From: Eubacteriales bacterium
GTDB taxonomy: Bacteria; Bacillota; Clostridia; Oscillospirales; Oscillospiraceae
Length of the DNA: 64,000 bases
Direction of reading: 5' to 3'
Assembly: GCA_030536515.1 (NCBI GenBank)
Contig: JAUNPV010000005.1
Span: forward strand, 1-64,000
Each line of letters begins with the position of its first letter. Positions within the stretch are counted from its first letter, which is position 1. The notes below the pieces were generated by a model. That model was given only the letters and a program-made list of their open reading frames with translations, did not search any database and was not told the DNA's origin. A program made the translations under genes and the position numbers. Shown piece by piece: positions 6,951-15,542 of this stretch.

Positions 6951-7048
6951 AAGTTTCTATCGCAGCTATTCTGCTCAGCCAAAACGGGCGTGTCATTTGA
7001 ACCAGGGCAGGCCGCCCTACAGTGGCTCCTGTGTGAATTCGATAAGCA
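6951..7048. repeat. Degraded TGCTTATCG-type element
   Basis: The right end CGATAAGCA (7040-7048) is intact. The left end looks decayed (TTCTATCG near 6955), and a GGCAGGCCGCCCTAC stretch lies inside. It sits within the transporter operon between terminator and permease. Confidence 0.45.
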
Positions 7049-7135
7049 TAGCATTTGCAAGATAGAAACGGGCACTCCGGGAAAACGGGTTTCGGTTTTC
7101 ACACGGGGGATCATTTCGCAAGAGGAGGAATCCGA

Positions 7136-8023
7136 ATGAAAAGAAACAAAGGGATGATCGTGGCCTTCCTGACACCGGCGCTGATCTTCTTTGTGGCAAC
7201 CTTCGTCTATCCCATCATCCGTACGGTGATGATGAGCTTCTTTAAAATCGAGAACGTGGTGGACAGCATCGGCAAATGGCAGTTCACCGGTCTGGCAAAC
7301 TACATCAAGCTGCTGCAGACCCCCATCTTCCACACCGCCCTGCTGAATCTGCTGAAAATCTGGCTGTACGGCGGCATCATCGTGATGACCCTGGCGCTGC
7401 TGTTTGCGGTGATTCTCACCAACGGCATCAAGGGCAAAAAGTTCTTCCGGGCGGTTATCTACCTGCCCAACATTGTCTCCGCTGTGGCCCTGGCCGTTAT
7501 GTGGCAGCAGTTCGTGTTCAGCAACCAGTTCGGCCTGTTCAAGCCCTTCGCCGATATGGGCGGCTGGGCATGGCTGGACCCGGAGCACAAGTTCCTTTCC
7601 CTGCTGATTGCCTACTGCTTCGGCATGGTGGGCTACCATATGCTGATTTTCCTCTCCGGCATCGAGCGCATCGGCGGGGAATACTATGAGGCCTCCCGCA
7701 TCGACGGCGCCAGCCGGGTGGCCCAGTTCCGCTACATCACCCTGCCCCTGCTGAAGGGCGTGTTCAAAACCAACATCACCATGTGGTCCATCACCAGCGT
7801 GGGCTTCTTCGTCTGGAGCCAGCTGTTCTCCACCGTCACCACGGATACCACCGTCATTACCCCCATGGTGTATCTGTACAACCAAACCTTCGGCTCCGGC
7901 AACTCCGTTACCGAGCGAAACGCCGGTCTGGGCGCCGCCATCGGCATCATTCTGGCCATCTTCGTGGTCATCGTCTTCTGGGTCTGCAACAGGACGCTGA
8001 AGGACGATGAACTGGAATTCTGA
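7136..8023 (+). CDS. Sugar ABC transporter permease (MalF/UgpA-like)
   Basis: A 295-aa integral membrane protein with six membrane segments and the permease cytoplasmic loop EASRIDGASRVAQFRYITLPLL (EAA motif, about residues 183-204). The start is the ATG at 7136, preceded by AGAGGAGG; the frame is open further upstream but lacks a site there. Its stop is 17 bp before the second permease. It forms the translocation pore with that protein. No ATP-binding subunit is encoded here, so a shared MsmK-type ATPase elsewhere is probable. Confidence 0.88.
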   Translation: MKRNKGMIVAFLTPALIFFVATFVYPIIRTVMMSFFKIENVVDSIGKWQFTGLANYIKLLQTPIFHTALLNLLKIWLYGGIIVMTLALLFAVILTNGIKGKKFFRAVIYLPNIVSAVALAVMWQQFVFSNQFGLFKPFADMGGWAWLDPEHKFLSLLIAYCFGMVGYHMLIFLSGIERIGGEYYEASRIDGASRVAQFRYITLPLLKGVFKTNITMWSITSVGFFVWSQLFSTVTTDTTVITPMVYLYNQTFGSGNSVTERNAGLGAAIGIILAIFVVIVFWVCNRTLKDDELEF

Positions 8024-8040
8024 GAGAGGAGGAGAAAGCT

Positions 8041-8922
8041 ATGTCGAAACAGAGAAAACTTCCCAGCCATGACCGGCTCCGCCAGCAGGCGGCTCTGCTG
8101 CCCGGCTATGTCATTATCATCGCCTGGGTCATCTTCACGTTTATCCTCCTGGGCTGGGTGTTCTGCGCCAGCCTGTCCACCACCCAGGAGATTTTCCAGG
8201 GCCAGGTGGGCCTGTTCCCCTCGGGCCTCCACTTTGAAAACTATGCCAAGGCCTGGTCCAGCCAGAATGTGTCCACCATCTTTGCAAACTCTCTGGTGTA
8301 CTCGCTGATTTCCTGTGCAGCTCTGATTCTCATTTGCGCCCCCTGTGCCTATGTGCTGTCCCGGTTTAAGTTCACCGGCAACATGGCCATTCAGAATGGC
8401 TTTGTGGCCGCCATGGGCGTGCCGGTGGCTATGATTGTGCTGCCCCTGTTCTGCGTCATTGCCCAGATGCACCTGGTGGACAACGGTATCCGCAACCGTC
8501 TGGTGCTGATTTTCCTGTACATCGGCATCAACGTGCCCTACACCACCATTTTCCTGCTGACCTTCTTCTCCAATCTGTCCCGGAGCTTTGAGGAGGCGGC
8601 GGCCATCGACGGCTGCCCGCCCACCAAGACCTTCTGGCAGATTATGTTCCCCATGGCTCAGCCGGGCATCATCACCGTGACCATTTTCAACTTCATCAAC
8701 ATCTGGAATGAGTATTTCCTGTCTTTGATCTTCGCCAACTCCGATACCATGCGGCCTGTGGCCGTGGGCCTGTTCTCCATGATCAACTCCATGAAATACA
8801 CCGGCGACTGGTCCGGTATGTTTGCAGCTGTTGTCATTGTGTTCCTGCCCACCTTCCTGCTGTACATCTTCCTGTCTGAGAAGATCATCGCCGGTATCAC
8901 CGCTGGCGGTGTCAAGGGCTAA
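8041..8922 (+). CDS. Sugar ABC transporter permease (MalG/UgpE-like)
   Basis: A 293-aa partner permease with six membrane segments. The EAA loop reads EEAAAIDGCPPTKTFWQIMFPM (about residues 184-205), the expected distance from the C-terminus. RBS GAGGAGGA precedes the ATG. The gene sits between the first permease and the GH112 gene and completes the pore of the importer. Confidence 0.9.
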   Translation: MSKQRKLPSHDRLRQQAALLPGYVIIIAWVIFTFILLGWVFCASLSTTQEIFQGQVGLFPSGLHFENYAKAWSSQNVSTIFANSLVYSLISCAALILICAPCAYVLSRFKFTGNMAIQNGFVAAMGVPVAMIVLPLFCVIAQMHLVDNGIRNRLVLIFLYIGINVPYTTIFLLTFFSNLSRSFEEAAAIDGCPPTKTFWQIMFPMAQPGIITVTIFNFINIWNEYFLSLIFANSDTMRPVAVGLFSMINSMKYTGDWSGMFAAVVIVFLPTFLLYIFLSEKIIAGITAGGVKG

Positions 8923-9055
8923 GGAAGCTCTGATAAAATCGGCAAGCGCTGTCCAGCCGCAGACGCTTGATTCAGAGGTTCCTGAAATGAATGGATGCAG
9001 GCAGGCCCCAGGGCCTGCCTGTTCTTTTGGACTTTATCATATGGAGGATATTCCC

Positions 9056-11221
9056 ATGAGCAAAACCCCAAACCGCGGCCGTGTCACCATTCCCACGGAC
9101 CTGGACGTGGTCCCCGAGACCCTGGAGATTATGAAGCGCTGGGGCGCCGACGCCATCCGGGACTGCGACGGCACCGACTTCCCCCAGGCCCTGAAAAACC
9201 AGGATGCCAAAATCTACTCCACCTACTACACCACCCGCAAGGACAACGCCTGGGCCAGGGCCAATCCCGACGAGGTCCAGCAGTGCTATATTATGACCGG
9301 CTTCTATACAGCCTCGGAGGACACCCTGTCCATCCCCCTGATGAAGGGCATTTCCCCGGAGCTGATGGCCGTCAACACCCGGGACGACAAAAAGCGCTGG
9401 TGGGAGGTCATGGACCGGACCGCCGGACAGCCCATCTCCACAGAGGACTGGCACTATGACGAGGCTGCCGGCTGCGTCATCATCGACCGGGTGGAGGCCT
9501 ACCACGAGTACACCGTGTCCTTCCTGGCCTATCTCATCTGGGACCCGGTGCATATGTACAACGCCGTCACCAACGGCTGGACCAACTTTGAGCACCAGAT
9601 TACCTTCGATGTCCGCCAGCCCAAGACCCACAAATTCACCATGGAGCGGCTGCGCAAGTTCATCGCCGACCACCCCTATGTGAACGTCATCCGCTACACC
9701 ACCTTCTTCCACCAGTTCACCCTGATGTTCGACGAGCTGAAGCGGGAAAAATACGTGGACTGGTACGGCTACTCTGCCTCGGTGTCGCCCTATATTCTGG
9801 AGCAGTTTGAGCGGGAGGTGGGCTACAAATTCCGCCCGGAGTTCATCATCGACCAGGGCTACTACAACAATCAGTACCGCATTCCCTCCAGGGAGTTCAA
9901 GGACTTCATGGCCTTCCAGCGCCGGGAGGTGGCTGCGCTGGCCAAGGAAATGGTGGATATCACCCACGAGCTGGGCAAGGAGGCCATGATGTTCCTGGGG
10001 GACCACTTCATCGGCACGGAGCCCTTTATGGACGAGTTCAAAACCATCGGCCTGGATGCCGTGGTGGGCAGCGTGGGCAACGGCTCCACCCTGCGGCTGA
10101 TTTCTGACATTCCCGGGGTCAAATACACCGAGGGTCGGTTCCTGCCCTATTTCTTCCCGGATACCTTCCACGAGGGCGGGGACCCGGTGCGGGAGGCCAA
10201 GGAAAACTGGGTCACCGCCCGGCGGGCCATTCTGAGAAAGCCCATCGACCGCATCGGCTACGGCGGCTATCTGAAGCTGGCCTGCCAGTTCCCGGATTTC
10301 ATCGACTATGTGGAGTCGGTGTGCGCCGAGTTCCGGGAGCTGTACGAGAACATCCACGGCACCACCCCCTACTGCGTGAAAACCGTGGCCGTGCTGAACA
10401 GCTGGGGCAGAGCCAGGTCCTGGGGCTGCCATATGGTCCACCACGCCCTGTACCAGAAGCAGAACTACTCCTATGCAGGCCCCATCGAGGCCCTGTCCGG
10501 TGCGCCCTTTGATGTGAAATTCCTCTCCTTCGACGATATCCGTCAAAACCCCGCCATTCTGGACACCATCGACGTGATTCTCAACGTAGGCGACGGGGAC
10601 ACCGCCCACACCGGCGGCGCGGAGTGGGAGGACCCTGCCGTGTCCGCAGCCATCCGGGGCTTTATCCACCGGGGCGGCGGCTTCATCGGCATCGGCGAGC
10701 CCTCCGGCCACCAGTACCAGGGCCACTATCTCCAGCTGGCCTCGGCCCTGGGGGTGGAGAAGGAGACCGGCTTTACTTTGAACTACGACAAGTACAACTG
10801 GGAGCCCCATCCCGACCACTTCATCCTGGCGGACGTGAAGGAAGAGGTCAACTTCGGCGAGGGGAAAAAGAGCATCTACGCCCTGCCCGGGGCAGAAATC
10901 CTGGTCCAGAAAGACAAGGAAGTCCAGATGGCCGTCAACACCTTCGGCCAGGGTCGCACCGTCTACATTTCCGGCCTGCCCTATTCCTTCGAAAACAGCC
11001 GGGTCCTATACCGGGCCATTCTCTGGGCCGCCCACGGCGAGGAGGCGCTGAACCGCTGGTTCTCCACCAACTACAATGTGGAGGTCCACGCCTTCGTGAA
11101 AAACGGCAAATACTGCGTGGTCAACAACACCTACGAGCCCCAGTCCACCACCGTCTACACCGACAGCACCAGCTTCCCCCTGGATTTGGAAGCCAACGAG
11201 ATTCGGTGGTACGAAATCTAA
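9056..11221 (+). CDS. lnpA: GH112 beta-1,3-galactosyl-N-acetylhexosamine phosphorylase
   Basis: A 721-aa cytoplasmic enzyme of glycoside hydrolase family 112, which splits beta-galactosides by phosphorolysis to galactose-1-phosphate plus the reducing sugar. The N-terminus is diagnostic (VTIPTDLDVVPETLEIMKRWG, then DAIRDCDGTDFP with the acidic residues of the active site). A beta/alpha barrel is followed by a glutamine-amidotransferase-like domain (GGGFIGIGEPSGH near residue 540) and a small C-terminal beta domain. ATG at 9056 is chosen because GGAGG lies 8 nt upstream. Length matches the family. Family members act on lacto-N-biose, galacto-N-biose or galactosyl-rhamnose; the NahK gene at 38783 favours an N-acetylhexosamine substrate. 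Exact specificity is inferred. Confidence 0.9.
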   Translation: MSKTPNRGRVTIPTDLDVVPETLEIMKRWGADAIRDCDGTDFPQALKNQDAKIYSTYYTTRKDNAWARANPDEVQQCYIMTGFYTASEDTLSIPLMKGISPELMAVNTRDDKKRWWEVMDRTAGQPISTEDWHYDEAAGCVIIDRVEAYHEYTVSFLAYLIWDPVHMYNAVTNGWTNFEHQITFDVRQPKTHKFTMERLRKFIADHPYVNVIRYTTFFHQFTLMFDELKREKYVDWYGYSASVSPYILEQFEREVGYKFRPEFIIDQGYYNNQYRIPSREFKDFMAFQRREVAALAKEMVDITHELGKEAMMFLGDHFIGTEPFMDEFKTIGLDAVVGSVGNGSTLRLISDIPGVKYTEGRFLPYFFPDTFHEGGDPVREAKENWVTARRAILRKPIDRIGYGGYLKLACQFPDFIDYVESVCAEFRELYENIHGTTPYCVKTVAVLNSWGRARSWGCHMVHHALYQKQNYSYAGPIEALSGAPFDVKFLSFDDIRQNPAILDTIDVILNVGDGDTAHTGGAEWEDPAVSAAIRGFIHRGGGFIGIGEPSGHQYQGHYLQLASALGVEKETGFTLNYDKYNWEPHPDHFILADVKEEVNFGEGKKSIYALPGAEILVQKDKEVQMAVNTFGQGRTVYISGLPYSFENSRVLYRAILWAAHGEEALNRWFSTNYNVEVHAFVKNGKYCVVNNTYEPQSTTVYTDSTSFPLDLEANEIRWYEI

Positions 11222-11228
11222 TAAAAAG

Positions 11229-11258
11229 GGAGGTATGACCGTGGTCATACCTCCTGTT
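11229..11258. terminator. Bidirectional terminator after the GH112 gene
   Basis: Arms GGAGGTATGACC (11229-11240) and GGTCATACCTCC (11243-11254), A-rich on one side and T-rich on the other, between convergent genes. Confidence 0.75.
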
Positions 11259-11262
11259 TATG

Positions 11263-11721
11263 TTATTCACCAACATGACTGAAAGGAATTTCTGAAAAGG
11301 CCATGTTGGCCCCGTTGTCGAGGAAATACAGATTGTCCCCCCATTTGAGAACAGCGTAGGACAAATCCGGCGCATAGAGCAGAGTGTAAAACTCGGTTCG
11401 GTCATCGGGGCCGGAATAACAGGCCTGGGTGAGCAGATAGGGGATACCGGGTGTTTTGGAGTAGTGTTCATCGTCAAAATGGATAAAATCCGATGGACTT
11501 TCGACACCGTCCAGAACAAAGGAGAATGTTTTGCGATAGGACATTGCCAAGGATTTCAGCTCCTGAATCTCCACAGACATGGTGCAGTCCCCAACCTTCT
11601 CCTTGCCCAGCGTCAGCACCGCCCCGTCGCCGGAGAGGGTGTAGGTCCTTTTGATTGGGAAAAACAGAACGGCTGCCGCCAGAATGCAGAGGGGAATCGC
11701 AATTTTTAACCATCGTTTCAT
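11263..11721 (-). CDS. Exported or membrane-anchored protein, function unknown
   Basis: A 152-aa protein with an N-terminal hydrophobic segment (about residues 5-21) after MKRW, then a soluble beta-rich part. The frame is open further upstream, but ATG at 11721 has GGAGG at 8-nt spacing and gives a clean signal-anchor. No family recognised. It is on the same strand as the VanZ gene upstream, 62 bp away, so the two may share a transcript. Confidence 0.6.
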   Translation of the reverse strand: MKRWLKIAIPLCILAAAVLFFPIKRTYTLSGDGAVLTLGKEKVGDCTMSVEIQELKSLAMSYRKTFSFVLDGVESPSDFIHFDDEHYSKTPGIPYLLTQACYSGPDDRTEFYTLLYAPDLSYAVLKWGDNLYFLDNGANMAFSEIPFSHVGE

Positions 11722-11783
11722 GGGAAGCACCTCCGTTTTTCTTTTATCATACCAATTTATTCGGGAAAATGCAAGCGAAAACC

Positions 11784-12323
11784 TCATTCCCCCAGCATTT
11801 TCTTCCAGCACCGGCCCGGCCGGCAGTTCAGCAGGCGGAACAGGCACCAGCCCAGAAGGCCTCCTGCAAAATTCATAATCACATCGTCAATATCGGCGCT
11901 GCGGCCCATGAAAAACTGGGTGATTTCAATGGCCATGGTGGTCCCCAGCACCGCCAGGGCGGTCCGGGGCAGGGAGCGGAGCCGGGGGAAGTCCACAGGC
12001 AGCAGCAGCCCCAGGGGCACGAACATCAAAACATTCATGGCCAGCTGCTCCAGCATCCGCCGCAGGCCCATGTCGTACACCTCCGTCACCCACACAAAGG
12101 GCCGCAGGTTCCAGAAATAATACTCCGGTCGGAAGGTGATGTTGGGGTAGTACCACAAAATTGTCAAATAAAGCAGGGACAGTCCATACCCCACCAGCGC
12201 ATACCGGGGCAGATGATACGCAAGCCCGCCCCGCCGCCGCCCCGCAAGTCCCCAGGGCAGATACAGCACCAAACTCACCGCCGCCACAGCAGGCAGCACA
12301 AACAGCACATAATAAAGCAGCAT
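11784..12323 (-). CDS. VanZ-family membrane protein
   Basis: A 179-aa protein with about five membrane segments and the VanZ core NVLMFVPLGLLLP followed by ITQFFMGRSADIDDVIMNFAG (about residues 107-160). In the vancomycin cluster VanZ gives low teicoplanin resistance; chromosomal homologues are of unknown function. ATG at 12323 is preferred over an upstream in-frame ATG because GGAGGG lies 6 nt before it. Confidence 0.85.
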   Translation of the reverse strand: MLLYYVLFVLPAVAAVSLVLYLPWGLAGRRRGGLAYHLPRYALVGYGLSLLYLTILWYYPNITFRPEYYFWNLRPFVWVTEVYDMGLRRMLEQLAMNVLMFVPLGLLLPVDFPRLRSLPRTALAVLGTTMAIEITQFFMGRSADIDDVIMNFAGGLLGWCLFRLLNCRPGRCWKKMLGE

Positions 12324-12469
12324 AAAAATCCCTCCCAGGTAATTTACCAACAGAATACCACATTTTCCAGGCTTTGTCCTTAAGAACAGCTTAAGTTTTC
12401 CTTAAATATTCCTTAAACCCAGAAAGCCCCAGAAAAGCCTCGCAGGGACTTCATTCCAGGCCGTAAGGC

Positions 12470-12596
12470 CAAATGAAAAATCCCCGGAACGGTTGACCAG
12501 ACCGAACCGGGGATTTTCCAGAGAAAAAGAGAGGTAAGAAAAAGAAAGCAAATTAAATGGCAGGGAGGTGCAGAGTCGTTATTCACTTCTCTGTAT
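12470..12596 (-). ncRNA. Candidate small RNA with C/U-rich anti-Shine-Dalgarno segments
   Basis: On the minus strand a TATAAT (12603-12608) with only a weak -35 precedes about 125 nt without a coding frame. The end is a GC hairpin (arms AAAATCCCCGG and CCGGGGATTTT, 12477-12516) plus a T-rich run. The presumed transcript contains CACCTCCC and TTACCTCT, which could pair with GGAGG sites. Everything beyond the promoter-like box and the hairpin is inference. The hairpin could also serve a plus-strand transcript. Confidence 0.35.
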
Positions 12597-12732
12597 GCCT
12601 TTATTATAGTGGTTGATTTTTAAGAAGTAAGGCAAATTCTATTAAGAAAGTGTGAAGCTAAGAAAATTATTACTCGATATTTTGTGCACACTATCTAATT
12701 GTAAATAATTTGTGTCATTTTCGTTCGGCACC

Positions 12733-12760
12733 TTGACAACTTTCAAATTTGGAGTATAGT
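12733..12760 (+). promoter_or_regulatory. Sigma-A promoter of clpB
   Basis: TTGACA (12733-12738) and TATAGT (12755-12760) with a 16-nt spacer. The predicted start point falls about 10 nt before the CIRCE element. Confidence 0.85.
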
Positions 12761-12775
12761 TAAGACAAATAAAAA

Positions 12776-12802
12776 TTAGCACTCACATCAAGAGAGTGCT
12801 AA
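12776..12802 (+). promoter_or_regulatory. CIRCE operator (HrcA binding site)
   Basis: A perfect TTAGCACTC-N9-GAGTGCTAA, the controlling inverted repeat bound by the heat-shock repressor HrcA. It lies just after the promoter and 18 nt before clpB, so clpB should be repressed by HrcA and released by heat or protein-folding stress. Confidence 0.97.
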
Positions 12803-12820
12803 AGCGAAAGGGCGGATATT

Positions 12821-15412
12821 ATGAACTTGAATCATTATACCCAGAAGTCTCTGGAGGCAGTCCAGAGCGCACAGAATCTGGCTGTTCAGAACAGCCACCA
12901 GCAATTGGAGCAGGTCCATCTGCTGCTGGCGCTGCTCCAGCAGGAGGGCGGGCTCATCCCTCAGCTTCTGCAAAAAATGGACGTCACCGTGGAGAGCCTG
13001 GAAGCAGCCGCCAACGCCGAGCTGCGCAAGCTCCCCGCCGTGAAAACCAGCCGGGAGGCGGACCGGTTCTATATCAGCGCCGACCTGGACGCCGCCTTCA
13101 CCGCCGCCGAAAAGCAGGCGGAAAATATGAAGGACGAATTTGTCTCCGTGGAGCATCTGTTCCTGGGCCTGCTGGAAACCGCCCGGGGCGGGGTGAAGAG
13201 CCTGTTTGACACCTACCGCATCACCCGGGAGAACGCCCTGAAGGCCCTCCAGGCTGTCCGGGGCAGCCAGCGTGTCACCTCCGACAGCCCCGAGGGCACC
13301 TACGATGCCCTGGAAAAGTACGGCACGGACCTGGTCAAGCGGGCCAGAGCCCAGAAAATGGACCCGGTCATCGGCCGTGACGAGGAAATCCGCAACGTCA
13401 TCCGCATCCTGTCCCGCAAAACCAAGAATAACCCCGTCCTCATCGGCGAGCCCGGCGTGGGCAAAACCGCCATTGCCGAGGGCCTGGCCCAGCGAATCGT
13501 CAAGCAGGACGTGCCCAAGTCCCTCCAGGACAAGACCATTTTCTCCCTGGACATGGGCGCGCTGATTGCTGGCGCTAAGTACCGGGGCGAATTTGAGGAG
13601 CGGTTAAAGGCCGTCCTCAACGAGGTCAAGCAGTCCGAGGGCCGGATTATCCTGTTCATCGATGAGCTGCACACCATCGTGGGCGCAGGCAAGACCGAGG
13701 GCAGCATGGATGCCGGCAACCTCTTAAAGCCCATGCTGGCCCGGGGCGAGCTGCACTGCATCGGTGCAACCACCCTGGACGAGTACCGCCAGTATATCGA
13801 AAAGGACGCCGCCCTGGAGCGCCGGTTCCAGCCGGTGATGGTGAACGAGCCTACTGTGGAGGACGCTATCGCGATTCTGCGTGGCCTGAAGGAGCGGTAT
13901 GAGGTGTTCCACGGGGTGAAAATTGCCGACTCCGCCCTCATCGCCGCCGCAACCCTTTCCCACCGGTATATCACCGACCGGTTCCTGCCCGACAAGGCCA
14001 TCGACCTGGTGGACGAGGCCTGCGCCCAAATCCGCACGGAGATGGACTCCATGCCTACGGAGCTGGATGCTGTGTCCCGGAAGATTGTCCAGATGGAAAT
14101 TGAGGAGGCGGCGCTGAAAAAGGAGGAGGACGAGCTTTCCAAGGGCCGTCTGGCCGTGCTTCAAAAGGAGCTGGCCGAGGAGCGGGACAGCTTCAACGCC
14201 ATGAAGGCCCAGTGGGACAACGAAAAGCAGGCCATTGCCCGGGTCCAGCAGCTGCGTGAGAAAATCGAGGACCTGAACCGCCAGGTGGAGGCCGCCGAGC
14301 GGCAGTATGACCTGGAAAAGGCCGCCGAGCTGAAATACGGCCGCCTGCCCGAGGCCCAGCGGCAGCTGGAGGAGGAGGAGCGCCGGGCACAGTCCGCCCG
14401 CCAGACCAACATCCTCCGGGATAAGGTCACCGACGAGGAGATTGCCAAAATCGTGGAGCGCTGGACGGGCATCCCCGTGTCCCGGCTGGTCCAGGGGGAG
14501 CGGGAGAAGCTGCTGCACCTGGACGAGACTCTCCACAAGCGGGTGGTGGGCCAGGACGAGGCCGTCCAGGCCGTCACCGAGGCCATCCAGCGCAGCCGTG
14601 CCGGCATCCAGGACCCCAACCGGCCCATTGGCTCCTTCCTGTTCCTGGGCCCCACGGGCGTGGGCAAGACGGAGCTGGCCAAGACCCTGGCGAGCGCCCT
14701 GTTTGACGACGAAAGCAACCTGGTCCGCATCGATATGTCCGAATACATGGAGAAATTCTCTGTCTCCCGGCTCATCGGCGCGCCTCCCGGATACGTGGGC
14801 TACGAGGAGGGCGGCCAGCTGACGGAGGCCGTCCGGCGCAAGCCCTACTCTGTTGTGCTGTTTGACGAGGTGGAAAAGGCCCACCCGGACGTGTTCAACG
14901 TGCTGCTGCAGGTCCTGGACGACGGCCGCATCACCGACTCCCAGGGCAGGACCGTGGACTTTAAGAACACCATCCTGATTCTGACCTCCAATCTGGGGTC
15001 TGAGTACCTGCTGGGCGGCGTCAACGCCGACGGCACCATCGATGCCGGGGCCAAGGCCCAGGTGGAGGCCCTGCTGCGCCGGTCCTTCCGGCCGGAGTTC
15101 CTGAACCGGCTGGACGAGATTGTGTTCTACAAGCCCCTGACCAAGGCCAACGTGACCAAAATCATCGATTTGCAGATTGAAAAGCTGAACGCCCGGCTCC
15201 GGGACCAGCAGATTACCTGCGCTCTGACGGAGGCGGCCAAGTCCGCCATTGTGGATGCCGCCTACGACCCCGAGTTCGGCGCAAGACCCCTGCGCCGCTA
15301 CGTCCAGCACACGGTGGAGACCATGCTGAGCAAGCGCCTGCTGAAAGGCGACCTGACCCCCGGCCAGACTGTCACTGTAGACGCGGTGAACGGCGAGCTG
15401 ACCATGAAATAA
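12821..15412 (+). CDS. clpB: ATP-dependent chaperone ClpB (disaggregase)
   Basis: An 863-aa Hsp100 protein of full family length. Order: Clp N-terminal repeats (about 1-145), first AAA+ domain with Walker [10 protein letters not shown] (about 209) and Walker B ILFIDE, a long charged coiled-coil middle domain (about 410-520) characteristic of ClpB rather than ClpA/ClpC, then a second AAA+ domain with GPTGVGKTE (about 609) and VVLFDEVEK. It pulls polypeptides out of aggregates together with DnaK. It is alone in its transcription unit, under a perfect CIRCE, and ends at a strong terminator. Confidence 0.96.
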   Translation: MNLNHYTQKSLEAVQSAQNLAVQNSHQQLEQVHLLLALLQQEGGLIPQLLQKMDVTVESLEAAANAELRKLPAVKTSREADRFYISADLDAAFTAAEKQAENMKDEFVSVEHLFLGLLETARGGVKSLFDTYRITRENALKALQAVRGSQRVTSDSPEGTYDALEKYGTDLVKRARAQKMDPVIGRDEEIRNVIRILSRKTKNNPVLIGEPGVGKTAIAEGLAQRIVKQDVPKSLQDKTIFSLDMGALIAGAKYRGEFEERLKAVLNEVKQSEGRIILFIDELHTIVGAGKTEGSMDAGNLLKPMLARGELHCIGATTLDEYRQYIEKDAALERRFQPVMVNEPTVEDAIAILRGLKERYEVFHGVKIADSALIAAATLSHRYITDRFLPDKAIDLVDEACAQIRTEMDSMPTELDAVSRKIVQMEIEEAALKKEEDELSKGRLAVLQKELAEERDSFNAMKAQWDNEKQAIARVQQLREKIEDLNRQVEAAERQYDLEKAAELKYGRLPEAQRQLEEEERRAQSARQTNILRDKVTDEEIAKIVERWTGIPVSRLVQGEREKLLHLDETLHKRVVGQDEAVQAVTEAIQRSRAGIQDPNRPIGSFLFLGPTGVGKTELAKTLASALFDDESNLVRIDMSEYMEKFSVSRLIGAPPGYVGYEEGGQLTEAVRRKPYSVVLFDEVEKAHPDVFNVLLQVLDDGRITDSQGRTVDFKNTILILTSNLGSEYLLGGVNADGTIDAGAKAQVEALLRRSFRPEFLNRLDEIVFYKPLTKANVTKIIDLQIEKLNARLRDQQITCALTEAAKSAIVDAAYDPEFGARPLRRYVQHTVETMLSKRLLKGDLTPGQTVTVDAVNGELTMK

Positions 15413-15449
15413 CCGGCGGGCTGCATAGAATGACAAAAAACCGTCCAAA

Positions 15450-15484
15450 AAGGGACAGCGGTTTGGAACCGCTGTCCCTTGCAT
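15450..15484 (+). terminator. Terminator of clpB
   Basis: Perfect 14-nt arms AAGGGACAGCGGTT (15450-15463) and AACCGCTGTCCCTT (15467-15480) with a 3-nt loop. The right flank also forms the -35 box of the next promoter. Confidence 0.85.
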
Positions 15485-15507
15485 TTTATTGTCCGATTTG
15501 CTATAAT
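15479..15507 (+). promoter_or_regulatory. Promoter of the MATE exporter gene
   Basis: TTGCAT (15479-15484) and TATAAT (15502-15507), 17-nt spacer. The -35 box overlaps the last bases of the clpB terminator. Confidence 0.65.
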
Positions 15508-15542
15508 TCCTCAGAGATTATTTTGTTTATGAGGCGATAGAT

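Noticed and set aside
8972-10819. Long minus-strand frame of 615 codons opposite the GH112 gene
   Set aside because: It mirrors the third-position GC bias of the real gene, is rich in Gly, Val and His, and has no start site or domain. The same applies to the long antisense frames over clpB, topA, the MATE gene and the polysaccharide genes.
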